Shown here one piece after another: positions 11,800-24,655 of a stretch of DNA of 64,000 nt. Made by a program: the position numbers and the translations under genes. This DNA comes from Fagopyrum homotropicum (taxonomy: Eukaryota > Streptophyta > Magnoliopsida > Caryophyllales > Polygonaceae): positions 104,524,494 to 104,588,493 of the forward strand of contig BSWB01000005.1 in assembly GCA_033239125.1 (NCBI GenBank), written 5' to 3'. The notes beneath the pieces are model-generated. The model was given only the letters and a program-made list of their open reading frames with translations, did no database searches and was not told the DNA's origin. Within the stretch, counting starts at the first letter, position 1. Every line of letters begins with the position of its first letter.

Positions 11800-14414
11800 A
11801 TGCTTTCAGAGAATCTATTTTTATTAATTATCTTTATTTAGGTCATTCACTCTTACTAATGATACTTATTTTGAGACACGAGAGATTCCCAAACCTCGCC
11901 TCCCCCCCTCCCCCCCCTGTGTAACCATCAGGAATGAATCCGATGCACCTCACCTTGTACTTGTATGGTCTGGGTATAGAGAACCTCTCAGTCACATGTC
12001 AGAGTTGGGTAGTGATGTCACCGCCCGTTATGCATACACTTGGGCCATAAAAATAATAAAGGTCGTCCTATGCACGTGATAATTATTAAGCAAACAACAC
12101 ACACCACTATTGTCATTCAGCTAACATCTAGAAACTAGCTAAGTAAGCCGCAAGGACTTACCTGAATCAAACCTCAACTCGGTCTGCAACCGTAGAACTC
12201 AATCGCCTGTTATAAAAGGCAAGTGGATCAAATATGTATCTCACTTTCATAGAAGTCTCTAACTTCTAAGATATTTAAATCGATCAAGAGAAATTAATAA
12301 AATACCCTCATAGGAGTAAATGAACATTTTACCCATGGTCCCGAAACTCTAAAAAATTCCATAACCAAGTTCCCAATTATTCTTTGAAACTCAAATCCAC
12401 ACTATAACTCTCAAAAGGAAGTTTGCTAAAGATTTAGAAGAGTTAACAAACTTCTTGACCTTCAGCAAAAGTCGCTAGGGTCCAACTTTGACTTAAGATA
12501 TGAGACTCTAATAAAAATTATAAAATTCCAATAAAATGTCTAGGTATTCTATGTTATGCACTCTACTCATATAAGCAAAGAATTCTCAAAAATACTCAAC
12601 AACAACTCCTACGCAGTTCTCCAAAGTTGGTTCTAAAATCCAGAATTCTATACTTAGCCAATAAAACTGAAATTTCACAAACTGCTTTACCAGCTAACTT
12701 TGAAGCCTTACGGATCTAGATCTGACCGTTGGATCGGCCCCAACTTTTGACACAATCATCTATGCATAACCTTCCATAAGATACCAAAACTGGAACGGTG
12801 GATTATATTTCTAAGATATCTAAACTTAAGCTCAAACATGACTGCACAACACAGTTTCTGGAAGAATAACTAAGATCTGCAATTTACCAAACTGCCTATC
12901 TAGCCTACTTTGAAACCTTCTAAATCTAGATTCGATCGCTACCTCGACCAAAACTTTTAATACATCACAATATGCATCTCACTCTATGTTCCATCCAAAT
13001 TTCATTTCCATCATATAGATCAAACTCATTCATATCTGGATCCAAAGACTGCATCAGCCTGAAATATTTCCAACACTAAGAAAAAATTCAGCAACCATCC
13101 AGAAAACTACTTACATACTCGACTTTGAAAAATCATAACTACTAAACCTCTGAATGGAATCCTCTCAAATTTTGATATATTCTGCTATGCAATCCTAACT
13201 ATGACATATCCAAAATTCAGCAACAACGGAAGATTTTTGCGTACCTAAATCCGGACTTGAACTTGACTGCTTGACACTTATTGAAAACTCATAAAAGTAT
13301 GTATCTTCACTGCTTCTTCTATGGCTATTCTAAGTATGACTTGAAGACATAATGGGAACCCATTAGGCATGAAAAGTGTGGAAGGTAGTGCAAGGAAGAG
13401 AAAGGTATCAACCTTACCCAATTTCAAGACTCGAAAGGGAGCAAGAAGGTGGCACAAGGTTGTTATCGAGCCAGCTGTTGCACATAAGAGGAGAGGCGGA
13501 GGGTCCATGATCACTCAAGATCGCGTACACCAGGAGCGAGAAGCGTGGCCACCGTCTCCAAGAGGCGCAACTGCGTCTAGGGCTGGTTGTGTTGGTCTCA
13601 GTCGTTGCATGAAGAGAGAAGGCCGCTCGCAAGAGATCTGTTGGTGTGAAGAGGCGAGATCCGTCCCTATGTTGTTGGTTGCGGTTGCATGACAGGGAAG
13701 GGGCTGCTTGGGAGTGTATTGCTTCACGTGCAGCAGGGAGAGAGTGGCTCTGGCTTTGCTTGCCTCCTTTCGTAGAGATGAAGGCTAAAGGTATGTTGTT
13801 GGATGTCGATATAGGAGAGATAAGTCACGTACAGGAGAGATCGAAAGGGGAGGCGGCTACGTTTAGGTTGGCATGGAGTCTTCAGCGTAGTCGTACGTGA
13901 GCAAGAGACTAGGGTATGTCCAACGTTCACATGGAAGGGAAGAGTAGCGTGGAATCTGGGCAAGTGAAGATCTAATAATTACTGGGAAGGATTGGCTGAC
14001 GTGGGAAGGAAATAAAAAGGAAGGTGTAACTTGTGATTTGGGTAGGTTGAATATAGACGGGAATATGAATGTAGTTCAAGGAAGGAGGGTGCCGGCTGGG
14101 AGTTTCCTAACAGCTCAATAGAAGTAAGCGGCCCTAGGTTTTCCAAGGAGGATTGACGGCCCACTTGGCTGCCTTGCCTTGGTCTCACCAAATGGGCCTC
14201 ATGGTCTTGTCAAACGGGCCCGGACGGCCATGTCTTGGTTTAGTCTTGATCTTGTTCTCTAGTAATGCAAGAGTAAAAATCTTTGTGATTTTTATCATTT
14301 TATGTGAGTAATAGTCTAACATAAAATGATAAAAAATTATCTTGACTCATGTTAATGGGTCGAAATTCAGTTCGACTCGAGAATAAACAATAAAAAAAAA
14401 TTCCGGATATTACA
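11800..14414 (-). mobile_element. Degraded LTR of the TGTAACACC family (left boundary uncertain)
   Basis: The right end is CCGGATATTACA at 14414, the reverse of a TGTAATATCCGG start. Inside are cacgagagattcccaaacct, accgcccgttatgcatacac, cttgggcca and gctaagtaagccgcaaggac. All correspond in order and orientation to 6918-9042, and in reverse to 40442-42377. No clear left terminus or 5-bp duplication was found, so it may be truncated or still joined to other sequence. Frames of 60-110 codons near 13.3-13.9 kb lie in its GC-richer part and show no domain. Confidence 0.6.
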
Positions 14415-15253
14415 GAATATTCGTTTCTTTGATGATGTCCAGATCAAACATGTTATCAAAGAAATTAAGTGTGTTGCTAACCGATTGGCCCAACTGGAAA
14501 TATCGACACAAAACGCCTATTTTAATGTTGACAAATTTAACCGCTTTCCGTATAAAAAAATCTAACCGCTTTCCATATAAAAAAAGTATTCCTCATTGAA
14601 ACCCTAGTTTGATTATCTTCTTCGGCACCAATAGACAAGGAGGAGCAATTTGAAGCAAATGCGCCGGAGAATAGATTAGAAGTGTAAATCGATGAGTGGT
14701 GAAGGTGAGGGTTAACCATCGGTAATCAACAATGAGCCTTCAATGAATGGACTACTCTCAATTCACTCTCTTTTTAGGACTAATTTTAGCAGGATTTTAA
14801 AGTTTACCATCAAGTTTAATGTAAATCGAGAGTTGAGAGAGACTAATCAAAGAAAACTAAACTATTTAGTTTGAGGTGGACAAAGGTAGAACATGAGCAA
14901 AGGAATCGCTATAGGGTTTATTTCAAAAAATATATATATTTCAATGTAATTTAATGTTTAATGACAAATATGTTAATTAGTTCACAAAAAGAAAGAAAAA
15001 AAGTTAACTATAAGGCAAGGATATTCAGAAAACTTAAAAGTTTGTGGATATCAGAAAGAAAAAGTCCAAACCTTTAGGGCAATAAAAATAATAAACGTTT
15101 GGTCTCAATGTTTGGTCACCAATACATAATCCAAAAAGGCAGTTAAAATAAAAATATAAGGTGTCAAACCTCAAAATCATAACTTGGTTACTATTATTAT
15201 GCATAGCCACAACATAGAAGTAGGATGAAGCTACTAATGAAGGACCATACAAC
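14415..15253. other. 3' flank of the PAP phosphatase gene
   Basis: No coding domain is supported. The first 110 bases can be read as a stretch vaguely like the C-terminus of a plant RNase H-type retroelement domain (NRLAQLE near 14480), too weak to call. The polyadenylation region of the minus-strand gene should lie at its right end. Confidence 0.4.
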
Positions 15254-18200
15254 TTAAGAATTGGAAGAAATCAATTTGAGGATCTTGGTATGCAACTTTC
15301 CATTGGACACAAGCACACCGCCCTGGGGAAAAATGGTTCTTCTTTCAAACTCATCAGCACAAAAATTAAGCTGGCTTCCTTCCCAGTCAGACACCTGATG
15401 TCAACAACATATACAGAACTATTAACAAGCAAACTAAATTCCCAAACAATAATTTTGACAAACTATCAGGAAAAGCAGTCTTTTAAACAAATGCACATTT
15501 GATGGCTTCTGACAACTCATATGAGACCTCTAATGTCAGTGGAAACATGATTTCATCAGGTAAGTGGAAATTCTTCTGGACAGGACCCTACATACAGGGT
15601 TGAGCGGTGAATATAACACCAGAAAAAATAGCCTTGGCAGCTCATATGAGATGAAACTGTCATCAAAAGAGCTAAAAGTTCTGCATCATACATAATGTAA
15701 TAAAATGTGAGAAATAAACGAACTAAATATTATAGCTATCATTTGACAATTTCAAGCTTTTGTAGGTGGTAACCATTTGATAGGTGGAAACACATTTTGA
15801 AAGCTTATGCTCAAAATCCCCTAGTGCAACACAGCATATAACTCAAAACGGAAGATCTTTGTTCAGAATGTTTTTCTCTTTTGAGGAATAACGCCAGCTG
15901 CTAGATCATTTTCTTCTATCCATCTTTCACATAATCAATCAATTAAAAAGCACAATCATTGACTCTCACCAACTTAAACAAGTATTTGAAAAAGAACCTT
16001 CAACCAATCTTACTAACATGTAAGATCGTGATTTTTGCAATAAATGATGTTCATATTAATGAACGAATTCTGTTGAAAAAATTATTATTTTTTACTCTCA
16101 TAAATGAAGAACTCAACTGATTGGAACCCAAAGACAGTATCAGCCTATAAACTAACTATGTAAATCACAAGGTCCATCAAAAGTAAACCATTGGCGTTGA
16201 TCCATCCCACCGATACCGGCCCATATGTCCAAAAATTGTTGAATTAGGACTACAAATTTGAAAATATATTGGAGGGTAAATAATCTATTCTACTTCAAAC
16301 TAAAATGGAAAAATACATCAAGTAATATAAAACAAATCAGTGTTAATGGCACTTGCACATTAAAACGGTATTCACTTTTCAAATAAGGACAGGTACACCG
16401 ACACCGATATACATAATAAACATGAGTTAATATTAATATTATTTATCAACATTGTTCTGGATACACTACTAGAACAAATTTTACCCTACTTTCAGGGAAC
16501 AATGTATACATATGATATCATTAAAAAGTAAATCTACAAAAACCTATAATTAAAAAAGAAAAGAGTATAGCACACTTCAAAATGAGAATTCTACACAACA
16601 ACATCAAACAAAGATGTCAAAATGAACATTTAATCTATAATTTTAAAAAACAAAGTGTATAATCATCTTAAAAACTATATCTATTTAGTATACTAAAACA
16701 ATGACACTTTTGCCACGTCTCCGTCAAAATTAAGTTAATTTGTAAATACACTTTTAGTCCAACTACTAAGCATCCTAGCCTGACCACCCCGTGATTAGAT
16801 AGACTATTAATCTGGGATTCTTTATAAAAATAAATAAATTTGAACTCGTGATGAGACTTGATTCTTTAAGGCTGAGTATTTCGTTTGATCTTTTATTTAA
16901 GATCTAAAAACCATAATCTTTTGATTGAAGATTCAGCTACCAAAGATATAAGTTTTTTTGAATGAATAATACTTAAAACATAGGATGTGAGATCCTTATA
17001 TAACTCCTGCTAAAGCTAGACTATTATTAAAATAAGATAACTATTAACCTTCTATGCTAACTACTGCTAGTGATAATATACTAATAAGATAAGATAAACC
17101 AATACTGATACTAATACTAAATTACTATCAATTCTGCTTATTAAGCCTAACATTAATCAGCAAGGACTTATCCATATTAGCTTGCCTTGTAGTTAGGGTC
17201 AGAATGCTATCAACCCCTGCGTAGCACAGGCCTAAATTGCTAGTTGTTCAAAAGAATTGTCATTGGCATAATGAACGGTTGTACTCGCATAGCATTTCTG
17301 TTAGAGAAAAAGAAACATCTACAGTTGGAAGTTTGACTGACATCAAGAAAAGCATACCTTGCCGCCTGCTTCCTGCACACAAATCATCCCAGCAACATGA
17401 TCCCATGCCTGCATTTAAGTTAAACTATAATCCTCGGTAAAACTAAGGTCAATATCACCAAAAAAGCACTATAGATAATAGTCCCGATAGAATACCCTAA
17501 TGATTCTTTTAGTTCTGACACGCTGAACAAAAACAGATGCCTTGCCTGATGCCACCGTGAGATACTTGCATAAGCTGCACCAAAGCAAATGTGTCACCCA
17601 GATTTACAGAATGTGTCCTACTAATATACAAATGAAAATGCTATGCAAAATATAACTGTGGACAAGTCACGGAATGAAGCCAGCTACTTCCAGAAGAGGG
17701 AGGACCATGTGCCTGTGTTGAAAAAAGAGACATGATCTAGGATATAGTTTTTTTTATCATTCATTGTCATTAGTATATGGGTTTATCTTTCTTATCAGCA
17801 GCGTGTAAAGTACTTTAATTCTTCAATAAAAGTCGAACAGGATCAGTCAAGGTGAGCCGGCCTTCATTAGCTCACCATAGATTCTGCAGAGAGTTCTACT
17901 GGGTCTAGACCTTTGACTAGATCCTACACCAAGGCTCATAACGAACACATATGTATTGCTATTTAGATGCTCTTAAGATACATAACCTGCTGTGGAGCAA
18001 TATCTAACCTTCCACAGCACACAGATAAAAGAAAGATTTGGTTCCCGTCATTATCAGTATTTGTTGTTGCAGATAGTGCAGCTGACAAGGGCAAAGAAGC
18101 CCAGGTTTGGCTCTCAGGAATACAGTAATGTGCCTTATGTACTGAGTCCACTTGATCGACAAATCTTCTAGTCCAACTGCTAAGCATCCTAGCCTGACCA

Positions 18201-21200
18201 TCCAGCATATGTGATAAACTGATAGTCCATGTCCCACAACCCACATGAGAGGCCATAATAACCCCAGACGCAGACGATTTATTCTCTAACCCTATGCAAT
18301 TTTCTTTCCTCATCTCGACAAAGTTCTCTTGCCAGTTTGGGCAGCCCATGACACCCAATACTACTTCTCCCTCAACAACAAGAGCCAAGCCAACCTAAAA
18401 TGGGAAAGAGCACTTGGCGTTAAGAAGATCGTAAATTGAACACAAAGGAGACTATAAAAGAAGAGAGTTCAAATAAATTGGAAATTTGGAAGTATTGATA
18501 AGAGCTAGATTCTTCTTGTCTGTTACAAGTAACAAGAATTACTCGTCAAATTGAAAAAGATTAAGAAAATAATACAAATATCAGTGAATTATTAAATCGC
18601 CAACCAACAACAATTTGGATTGGACATTGATGTTTTTTCATCTGGGAACAAATTTATTTGTTGATCATGGATATATATCAAAAGAGAATTCTTGGAGAAA
18701 ATAGAGTGCGTAAGTGGGCAAAATAGACCTACAAAAACTTGTAGTCTCTTGTGGGTACTTTGCCCTTACATCAAGATGATTTACCACTCGTTGTATCCTT
18801 TTCATTTATGTAGAAAACGCAAGGTATGCAATCTTATAAGGAGTTGATAGAAGGTTCTCTCCATATGCTTTGGTAAGGATAACCACACATATTAAGCATT
18901 CTCACTGAGCCTTCTCTCTAGACTATCAACATAATTCCCTTTGTAGGATCCCATGCTGCTAATGATAAGCACATCATAAAAATTACAATTGCCACAATTT
19001 GAAACATACCACATACAGTGCATCCTTTCCCTTGAGAAATCCTCTTGTTCCATCTATTGGATCAAGTACCTGCATTGTGATGTATCTTTCAAGAAAATAC
19101 CAAAGGTGTGTATCTTTGGGGAAAAAAAGGTTAATATCTGGCTGATATGTGTATAGTTAGCATGAAAAAACTTTGGTTGACAACAGTTCACAATGAATAC
19201 AAAGATTGTCAGCAACTTCAACAGTTTTCAAGGCAGTTGAGTTAAACAGAAATCATGTGATGCATTCAAGTCCAACAAGCATATCCTGGAGTAACAAAAG
19301 AAATGAGCAAATAGTTGATATGCTGCTAAATTAACAGGAGAAATCAGCACAAGCAGGCTTAAATAAGTTACAGGAAATACTAGTTAATTTAATATCTGGG
19401 CTGATATATGTACACTTAACATGGAAAAACTTTGGTTGAAAACAATTAACAATGAACAAGGAGTGTCAGCAACTTCAACAGTTTTCAAGGCAGTTGAGTT
19501 AAACAGAAATCATATGATGCATTCAAGTCCAACAAACATATCCTGGATTAACAAGAGAAATGAGCAAATAGTTGATATCCTGCTAAATTAACAGGAAAAA
19601 TCAGCACAATCAGGCTTAAATAAGTTACAGGAATTACTAGTCAATTTAATATAAGGTAAATGAACGATGTAACTAAGTTTAGAGCAATATTAGGGTAGTC
19701 TGGTACAATTTACTTTGACATACCCAATATGTGGCGGGCTTAGATCCAAAAGCATAGGCATTTTTGCCACCTCTGTCAATAGCTTCCAATAATTCAGCAT
19801 CAGTCAAATGTTTATCAGTATCACGGATGTTATCTTTGACAGCACATGCAACAGGATCAACCAAATTATTCAATCGTAGATATGTAGAGTCCTCTTCAGC
19901 CACCAGAGGAATTGATGGAAATAGTTTGCCGAGTTCTGGTGCCAAAGAATATGTAAATTATGATAGAAAATTTTGCAACAGACATGCATACCAACAATCA
20001 GTTATATAAGCCAACCTAAATGCACAGGAACAACCAAAACCACCTACTTTATTCACCTAACTTTAAAATATGTATCGTGTACAGAAGTCACTAAAAATCT
20101 CATATATCCTTTAGCCCACCAGAGCAATAACCATATTTTAAGACAACAACTCACAACCCATTACAAATGTAATACACGTCCTAAATTTTACATCTACTGC
20201 AAAATGAGAAATATACCGGGTTGAAACATGGACAAGGGATTTCCAAAACAATTGAAATTGCATCTCCGCCTTGAGATCCAACAGCATATGCAGTTTCCAC
20301 TTGTGATCCAATGTGGAACATACATTTCCACGGTGAGACCCAAAGTATAAACTGCGTTTTAACTTTTAACATTGGGTCTCAACGTGTGAAATGCATATCC
20401 ACCTTGAGTTTCAACGTGGAATATTTTCAAGCCCAGGTCACCCATTTTTTAAAATTTGACAATTTCAATCGCTTATGGACCAAATCTAAATCAAACTAAC
20501 ATTGATTCATGATTTTTAACATGATTAGATCATTATTTACACCTAAAGGTAAGGAAAGAAAAAAAAAACCGATTCAAAGGTTCTTTTTACACAAACCTAA
20601 TCTTCAATCAGGTATATACTTCAATGTAGATATCCAACAGGCCAATAAACATGACTTTCAACAAATCGAGCACAAATTCAACACATAATGTCCGCACTGG
20701 AGAGAATCAAAATTGAGGAAAGAGAAAGGAAAAACATGACATGTGATTTTTTAGTCTAATTTTGCAATTTTCTCAAAATTTAGGTTGTATAATACATTTG
20801 TAGTGGGTTTTGAGACACATCACCCTATTTTAGTAAGGGGGAATGAAAGTTTGCTAAACATCTTGTTCCACAGTGTATTCCAAATAAAAAAATGTTATTA
20901 CCATTCACTATTTCAGCAATTTGATTTTGACCTACAAGCAGGAAATTGATATGCTGCTTATTTTGCCAGATAAATTGCAGAAAATCACCCTTAATTAGGT
21001 GATTTTTTTTACATAAAACTAGCAATATAATATAAATTTAGACAAAGTCAAACATAGAGCAGGTTTTTCTTTCAAACGGACACCCAGTCACCCACCACCC
21101 TTTCTATATGCATAAAAATTAGTAAAACTGTTGAAAAGGTCATTTTGTTCATATCAAATCACTTACGATAAACAAATCGATCAAAACTTATACAATTAGA

Positions 21201-22412
21201 GCAATAGTGTAACTCTTTTAAACTCTTTTACCTTATTTTGCCTCATCATTTTATTTAATATGCTCTCTCCTAATATTCCATTACCTTATGGTAAGTCTTC
21301 CAATTTGTGAGAGGTCCTTTACCACATCAATATAAGAATGTCCAAATATTTGCAAGGTAATTGTCAGAGATGTTATTATTCAATTCAGTGAATTAAGGGA
21401 AATCTAGGAACTCAAAGATATATTTTTCATTTCTCAATCTTATGAAATTCCCAAAATTGGAGGAGGAAGCAAAACATACGTGATGAAGAAAGTAGCAACA
21501 TTTTTCAGCGTAGATATATTGAAAAATAAAGGGATCGACTCATTTATTCATCTTTTTTAGTCCAGCAATAAAGTAAATTATTTTGCCTAACATATAACTA
21601 CTGAATTCTTTGGTAAGGGGAAATATAATTTGTTCCATAAGATTGAGATTCACATTGTTTTGGTACAAGGAGAATACACTATCCACACCACACAATCATC
21701 TCTCTCACTCGTTGACCAAGCATGGTTGCTACCGGTGATCTTGAATCAGATGAATGGATCCAAATAATGTGCACAAGAGTGCTTGTCCATTTCAAGCAAA
21801 CGTAATCATAACTAAGTCGCCAAAAGAAAAAAAGAGTAACTGAAAATACCTAAACTCACCAGTGCTTGAACTCCAAAATCGGCAGCAGTGACTGGAGTGT
21901 TATCTGTCTTCTCCAAGATTCTCCCGTCCTCTGGGCAGAGTGACTTTTGAACCTGCCAATAACCGATCAAACATAATGAAAAACTTAAAATGAAAGAGTC
22001 CACATTCTGCGCAGAGAAGAGAGGGAGACAAGAAAGGCACATTAACACAGAGACGACAAGCTGAATTTACAACATCAATGGCAGCCTGGAGCTCCTTATA
22101 ATACTTAGTCTCATGAGGCGCAAATGGTAAACTGGACCTGCCATGTTTGCCATAAAAAATAAAAAAGGGAAACGCAATGATGTAAATAAGAAGCGAAATC
22201 GAACATCCATCAACCGTGCCGACGCAGGAACCCTAATCAATCGAAATGACACGCGAGAATAAGAAGAAAAACCGAAATTTGAAGGTCGAATATTACAGAC
22301 GAGACGTAAAAACGAAAAGGTTGGAGCTCCGACGGCGATTGGGAGAGGGCCAGGGAGGAAGACGGGTGGTGGAGGGGAAACGAATGGTTGATTGCTGGAG
22401 ATGAAGATTCAT
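15254..22412 (-). CDS. SAL1/HAL2-like PAP phosphatase (3'(2'),5'-bisphosphate nucleotidase), nine exons
   Basis: The predicted enzyme removes the 3'-phosphate of 3'-phosphoadenosine 5'-phosphate, a by-product of sulfation and a retrograde stress signal. Exons on the minus strand, read from GT-AG sites: 22412-22297, 22137-22041, 21952-21850, 19935-19724, 19069-19010, 18394-18009, 17574-17496, 17408-17358, 15394-15254. They total 1245 nt, 414 residues, one open frame. Inositol-monophosphatase family motifs are in order: PVTAADFG, FPSIPLVAEEDS (metal-binding Glu pair), LDPIDGTRGF, VVLGVMGCPNW, ESQTW, AWDHVAG (second metal signature) and FPQGGVLVSNG. The first 40 residues are Ser/Arg/Pro-rich, a likely plastid or mitochondrial leader. 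The ATG at 22412 is the first in frame; an upstream frame extension has none. I place it with the Arabidopsis At4g05090-type subgroup from memory of that family. Start and leader are less certain than the core. Confidence 0.88.
16755..16788 (-). repeat. Exon-6 fragment echoed in the last intron of the same gene
   Basis: These 34 nt match 18169-18202 (inside exon 6 of the phosphatase) in the same orientation with two mismatches; the shared run includes ctaagcatcctagcctgacc. No surrounding homology was noticed. Confidence 0.7.
19131..19651 (-). repeat. 258-bp tandem duplication in phosphatase intron 4
   Basis: Copy one (19131-19390) and copy two (19389-19651) share long identical runs such as gtcagcaacttcaacagttt and caaggcagttgagttaaaca. 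By eye they are over 90% alike. The repeat lies between exon 4 and exon 5 and touches neither splice site. Confidence 0.85.
20325..20391. repeat. 19-bp inverted repeat in phosphatase intron 3
   Basis: tttccacggtgagacccaa (20325-20343) faces ttgggtctcaacgtgtgaaa (20372-20391). Related degenerate units (ttgagatccaac, cttgtgatccaa, cttgagtttcaacgtgg) lie within 150 bp on either side, giving a small cluster of direct and inverted copies. Confidence 0.6.
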
Positions 22413-22563
22413 CGGCGGGAAACGTCGAGGGGATAAGGGAGGTTGCTCGCCACCAACTGCTGCTCTAAAACATTGCTGCCAGCCTGCCACTCTAACTTTG
22501 GCAGGCTAGATAGGGGATCTTATATTCGCGGCTATAAAAGCAGTTTAGATCATCTGAAATTTA

Positions 22564-24233
22564 GGGCCTGTTTGGCATCGTATGGGTATTCTTTTTTTAG
22601 ATTATTTGGGATGGTAATTCTTGAGATTGTTGAAGATGGAGATTTTTAAGTATTCTTTTTGCGTAAATTTTACGTGTTTGATATTAGATTAATTCCATAG
22701 ATTGTTTACGGAAAGATTATGACAATACCCCTAATTTTTAACATGGACTTGACATGTGACATTGAGAATTATCCCTAATCTTGACATTCATCCCTAATCT
22801 TGACATTCCTCCCTAACCTTTTCAAAGGACTAGCTGTGAAATGATGCACACAAATTTAACTTTCCAAGCAAAGGTCATTTCTCCTACTCCACAAGCATTT
22901 CTTCACTGTCAGTCATAAAGTACGAGCAAATTGGGAAGGATGGAGTAGATCCAACTATCCCCATGAATTTGCTTCCCAATACTCAACCCATCATGCCCAC
23001 ACAACAAGTTAGAACAAGCCAATGCAACACTCACGAGATTGTGGGTACACTTAAAACTTCAATTTAACTTCAATTCTAAAAGCATAACAAATATTCTTTT
23101 CATTAATTCTTTAAAAAATACTAAAACAATTACATAGCTGAAATTTTATTAGCATAGATAAGTAAAATAATTTTTATAAGATTAAAGTTTGCTAATCATC
23201 CATGAACAGGGAGACAAAAAGTTTGCTTATTTCACATTAGCAGTCTAGCAACTAGATGTATGAACAGTGAGAAAGAGAGCAAGTAGAATTTGAAGTCAAA
23301 CTGTATTTTACATCACAAATCACACAAGAACTATTAATTAAAAGAATTTATAACTGGTGAAATTGTTTTCAAATAGCATAAGAGCTAGTTGCAGCAAACG
23401 AAACCAAGAACAAGGCTTATATTCATCATACAGGGCAAGAGCATCACCACTTTTCAAGTAGGCATATCAAAATTGCCCTCACATACCACTCAAAATGACT
23501 ACAGAGAATCAAAAGTAGCAAATCAGATCTGAACTCTGCTACAAAACAAGAAGCACGTATCTTAGTATTTTGCAGATATGAGTTTGTAAATTCTGCAAAT
23601 TCACAAAGCCAGTATGACCAAAATTGTAAGAGCCTCAAAAATCAAGTAAACCCTGGACCAAGGGCAAGTAAGAGAATGTGAATCAGCTCTTACAGTTTTG
23701 CTCTATCTCATACAGTGATAAAAGGAAAGGCAAAGGTGGTGGTGCCTGTAAAGGATTTGTCAGGTGCACTGTTGCAACCTTTGCATTTGCTTCAGCTAGA
23801 GAAGAAGCAATTACAAAGAAGCAATTCCAGAGAAGTAGCAAATCCAACTCGGAGAAGAAGTAAACCTAGGCCCGGAGAAGCAAATCGAGAGAGAATCGGT
23901 GAGAATTGGCGAAGAAGCGGATCCAGAGAGAAATCTGGGAGATTTGGAGAAGAAGCAAACCTGAGGTCGTAGGGGAGAACTGAATCGATCAATGAACCAA
24001 AGAAAAATCAGCAAAGGGTATGTGTGGAATCAAAAGAATCTAACCCAATGAATCCCCAAGAAGCTTGGGTGGGCAAGCTTCTTTTTACGGGATTCTTTTG
24101 TCAAAAGAATCTCGTAAAAGAATACAATCTCGAAGGTCCAACTCATACCAAACGGGACAAATTTTGCCATCCCGAAGAATCCCCTAAAAAAGAATCTAAA
24201 TGAATCTCTAAGAAGCTAATACCAAACAGGCCC
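22564..24233. mobile_element. PIF/Harbinger-like non-autonomous element (1.67 kb)
   Basis: The terminal inverted repeats are GGGCCTGTTTGGCAT and, reversed, GGGCCTGTTTGGTAT, flanked by a TTA duplication (22561-22563 and 24234-24236), the PIF/Harbinger signature. A second gtttggtatgag motif lies about 90 bp inside the right end, and a gattctttt/aaaagaatc palindrome lies near 24100. No transposase or Myb-like partner is encoded; frames near 23.7-24.0 kb are purine-rich and lack a domain. Confidence 0.8.
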
Positions 24234-24655
24234 TTAGTATGTAACATCAAACGTGTCTCCAATAAAAATAAGATACATGTACACCTAATTAGACAAATTA
24301 AAATTAAATAAAAATTACTTTATCTATTTATTACGATATAAAAATAATAACTAATTTCCTACTCTCGAAGATAAATCGACGCTTTTGTTCTTCATCAGAG
24401 GTTTTGCAACTCCATTGACGGCAAACTCTCGCTTTGTGTCTTTCTGCATATTTCTTCTTTTATCTTTCTATATATCTCTTCTCTACTGCATATCTCAACT
24501 CCAGTGACGGCGCTTCTGTAATTGACTTTCTCAAATTAGTGGGTTTTATCTTTCTGCATCTCTCTTCTGTACTAGACTTCTTCTACATTTAGTATTTTTT
24601 TAGAATGATCTCGATGTAGTTGTATGATTTAACATTATTTTTTTGAAGGTACACC

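Noticed and set aside
13278..14191. Cluster of overlapping frames on both strands
   Set aside because: The higher GC of the degraded LTR lengthens chance frames; no domain or consistent strand is seen.
14415..14530. Possible RNase H-type retroelement C-terminus
   Set aside because: Only a dozen residues look similar, with no catalytic motif.
22413..22490. Upstream extension of the phosphatase first exon to 22490
   Set aside because: The frame is open but starts at GTG, not ATG; the first in-frame ATG is at 22412.
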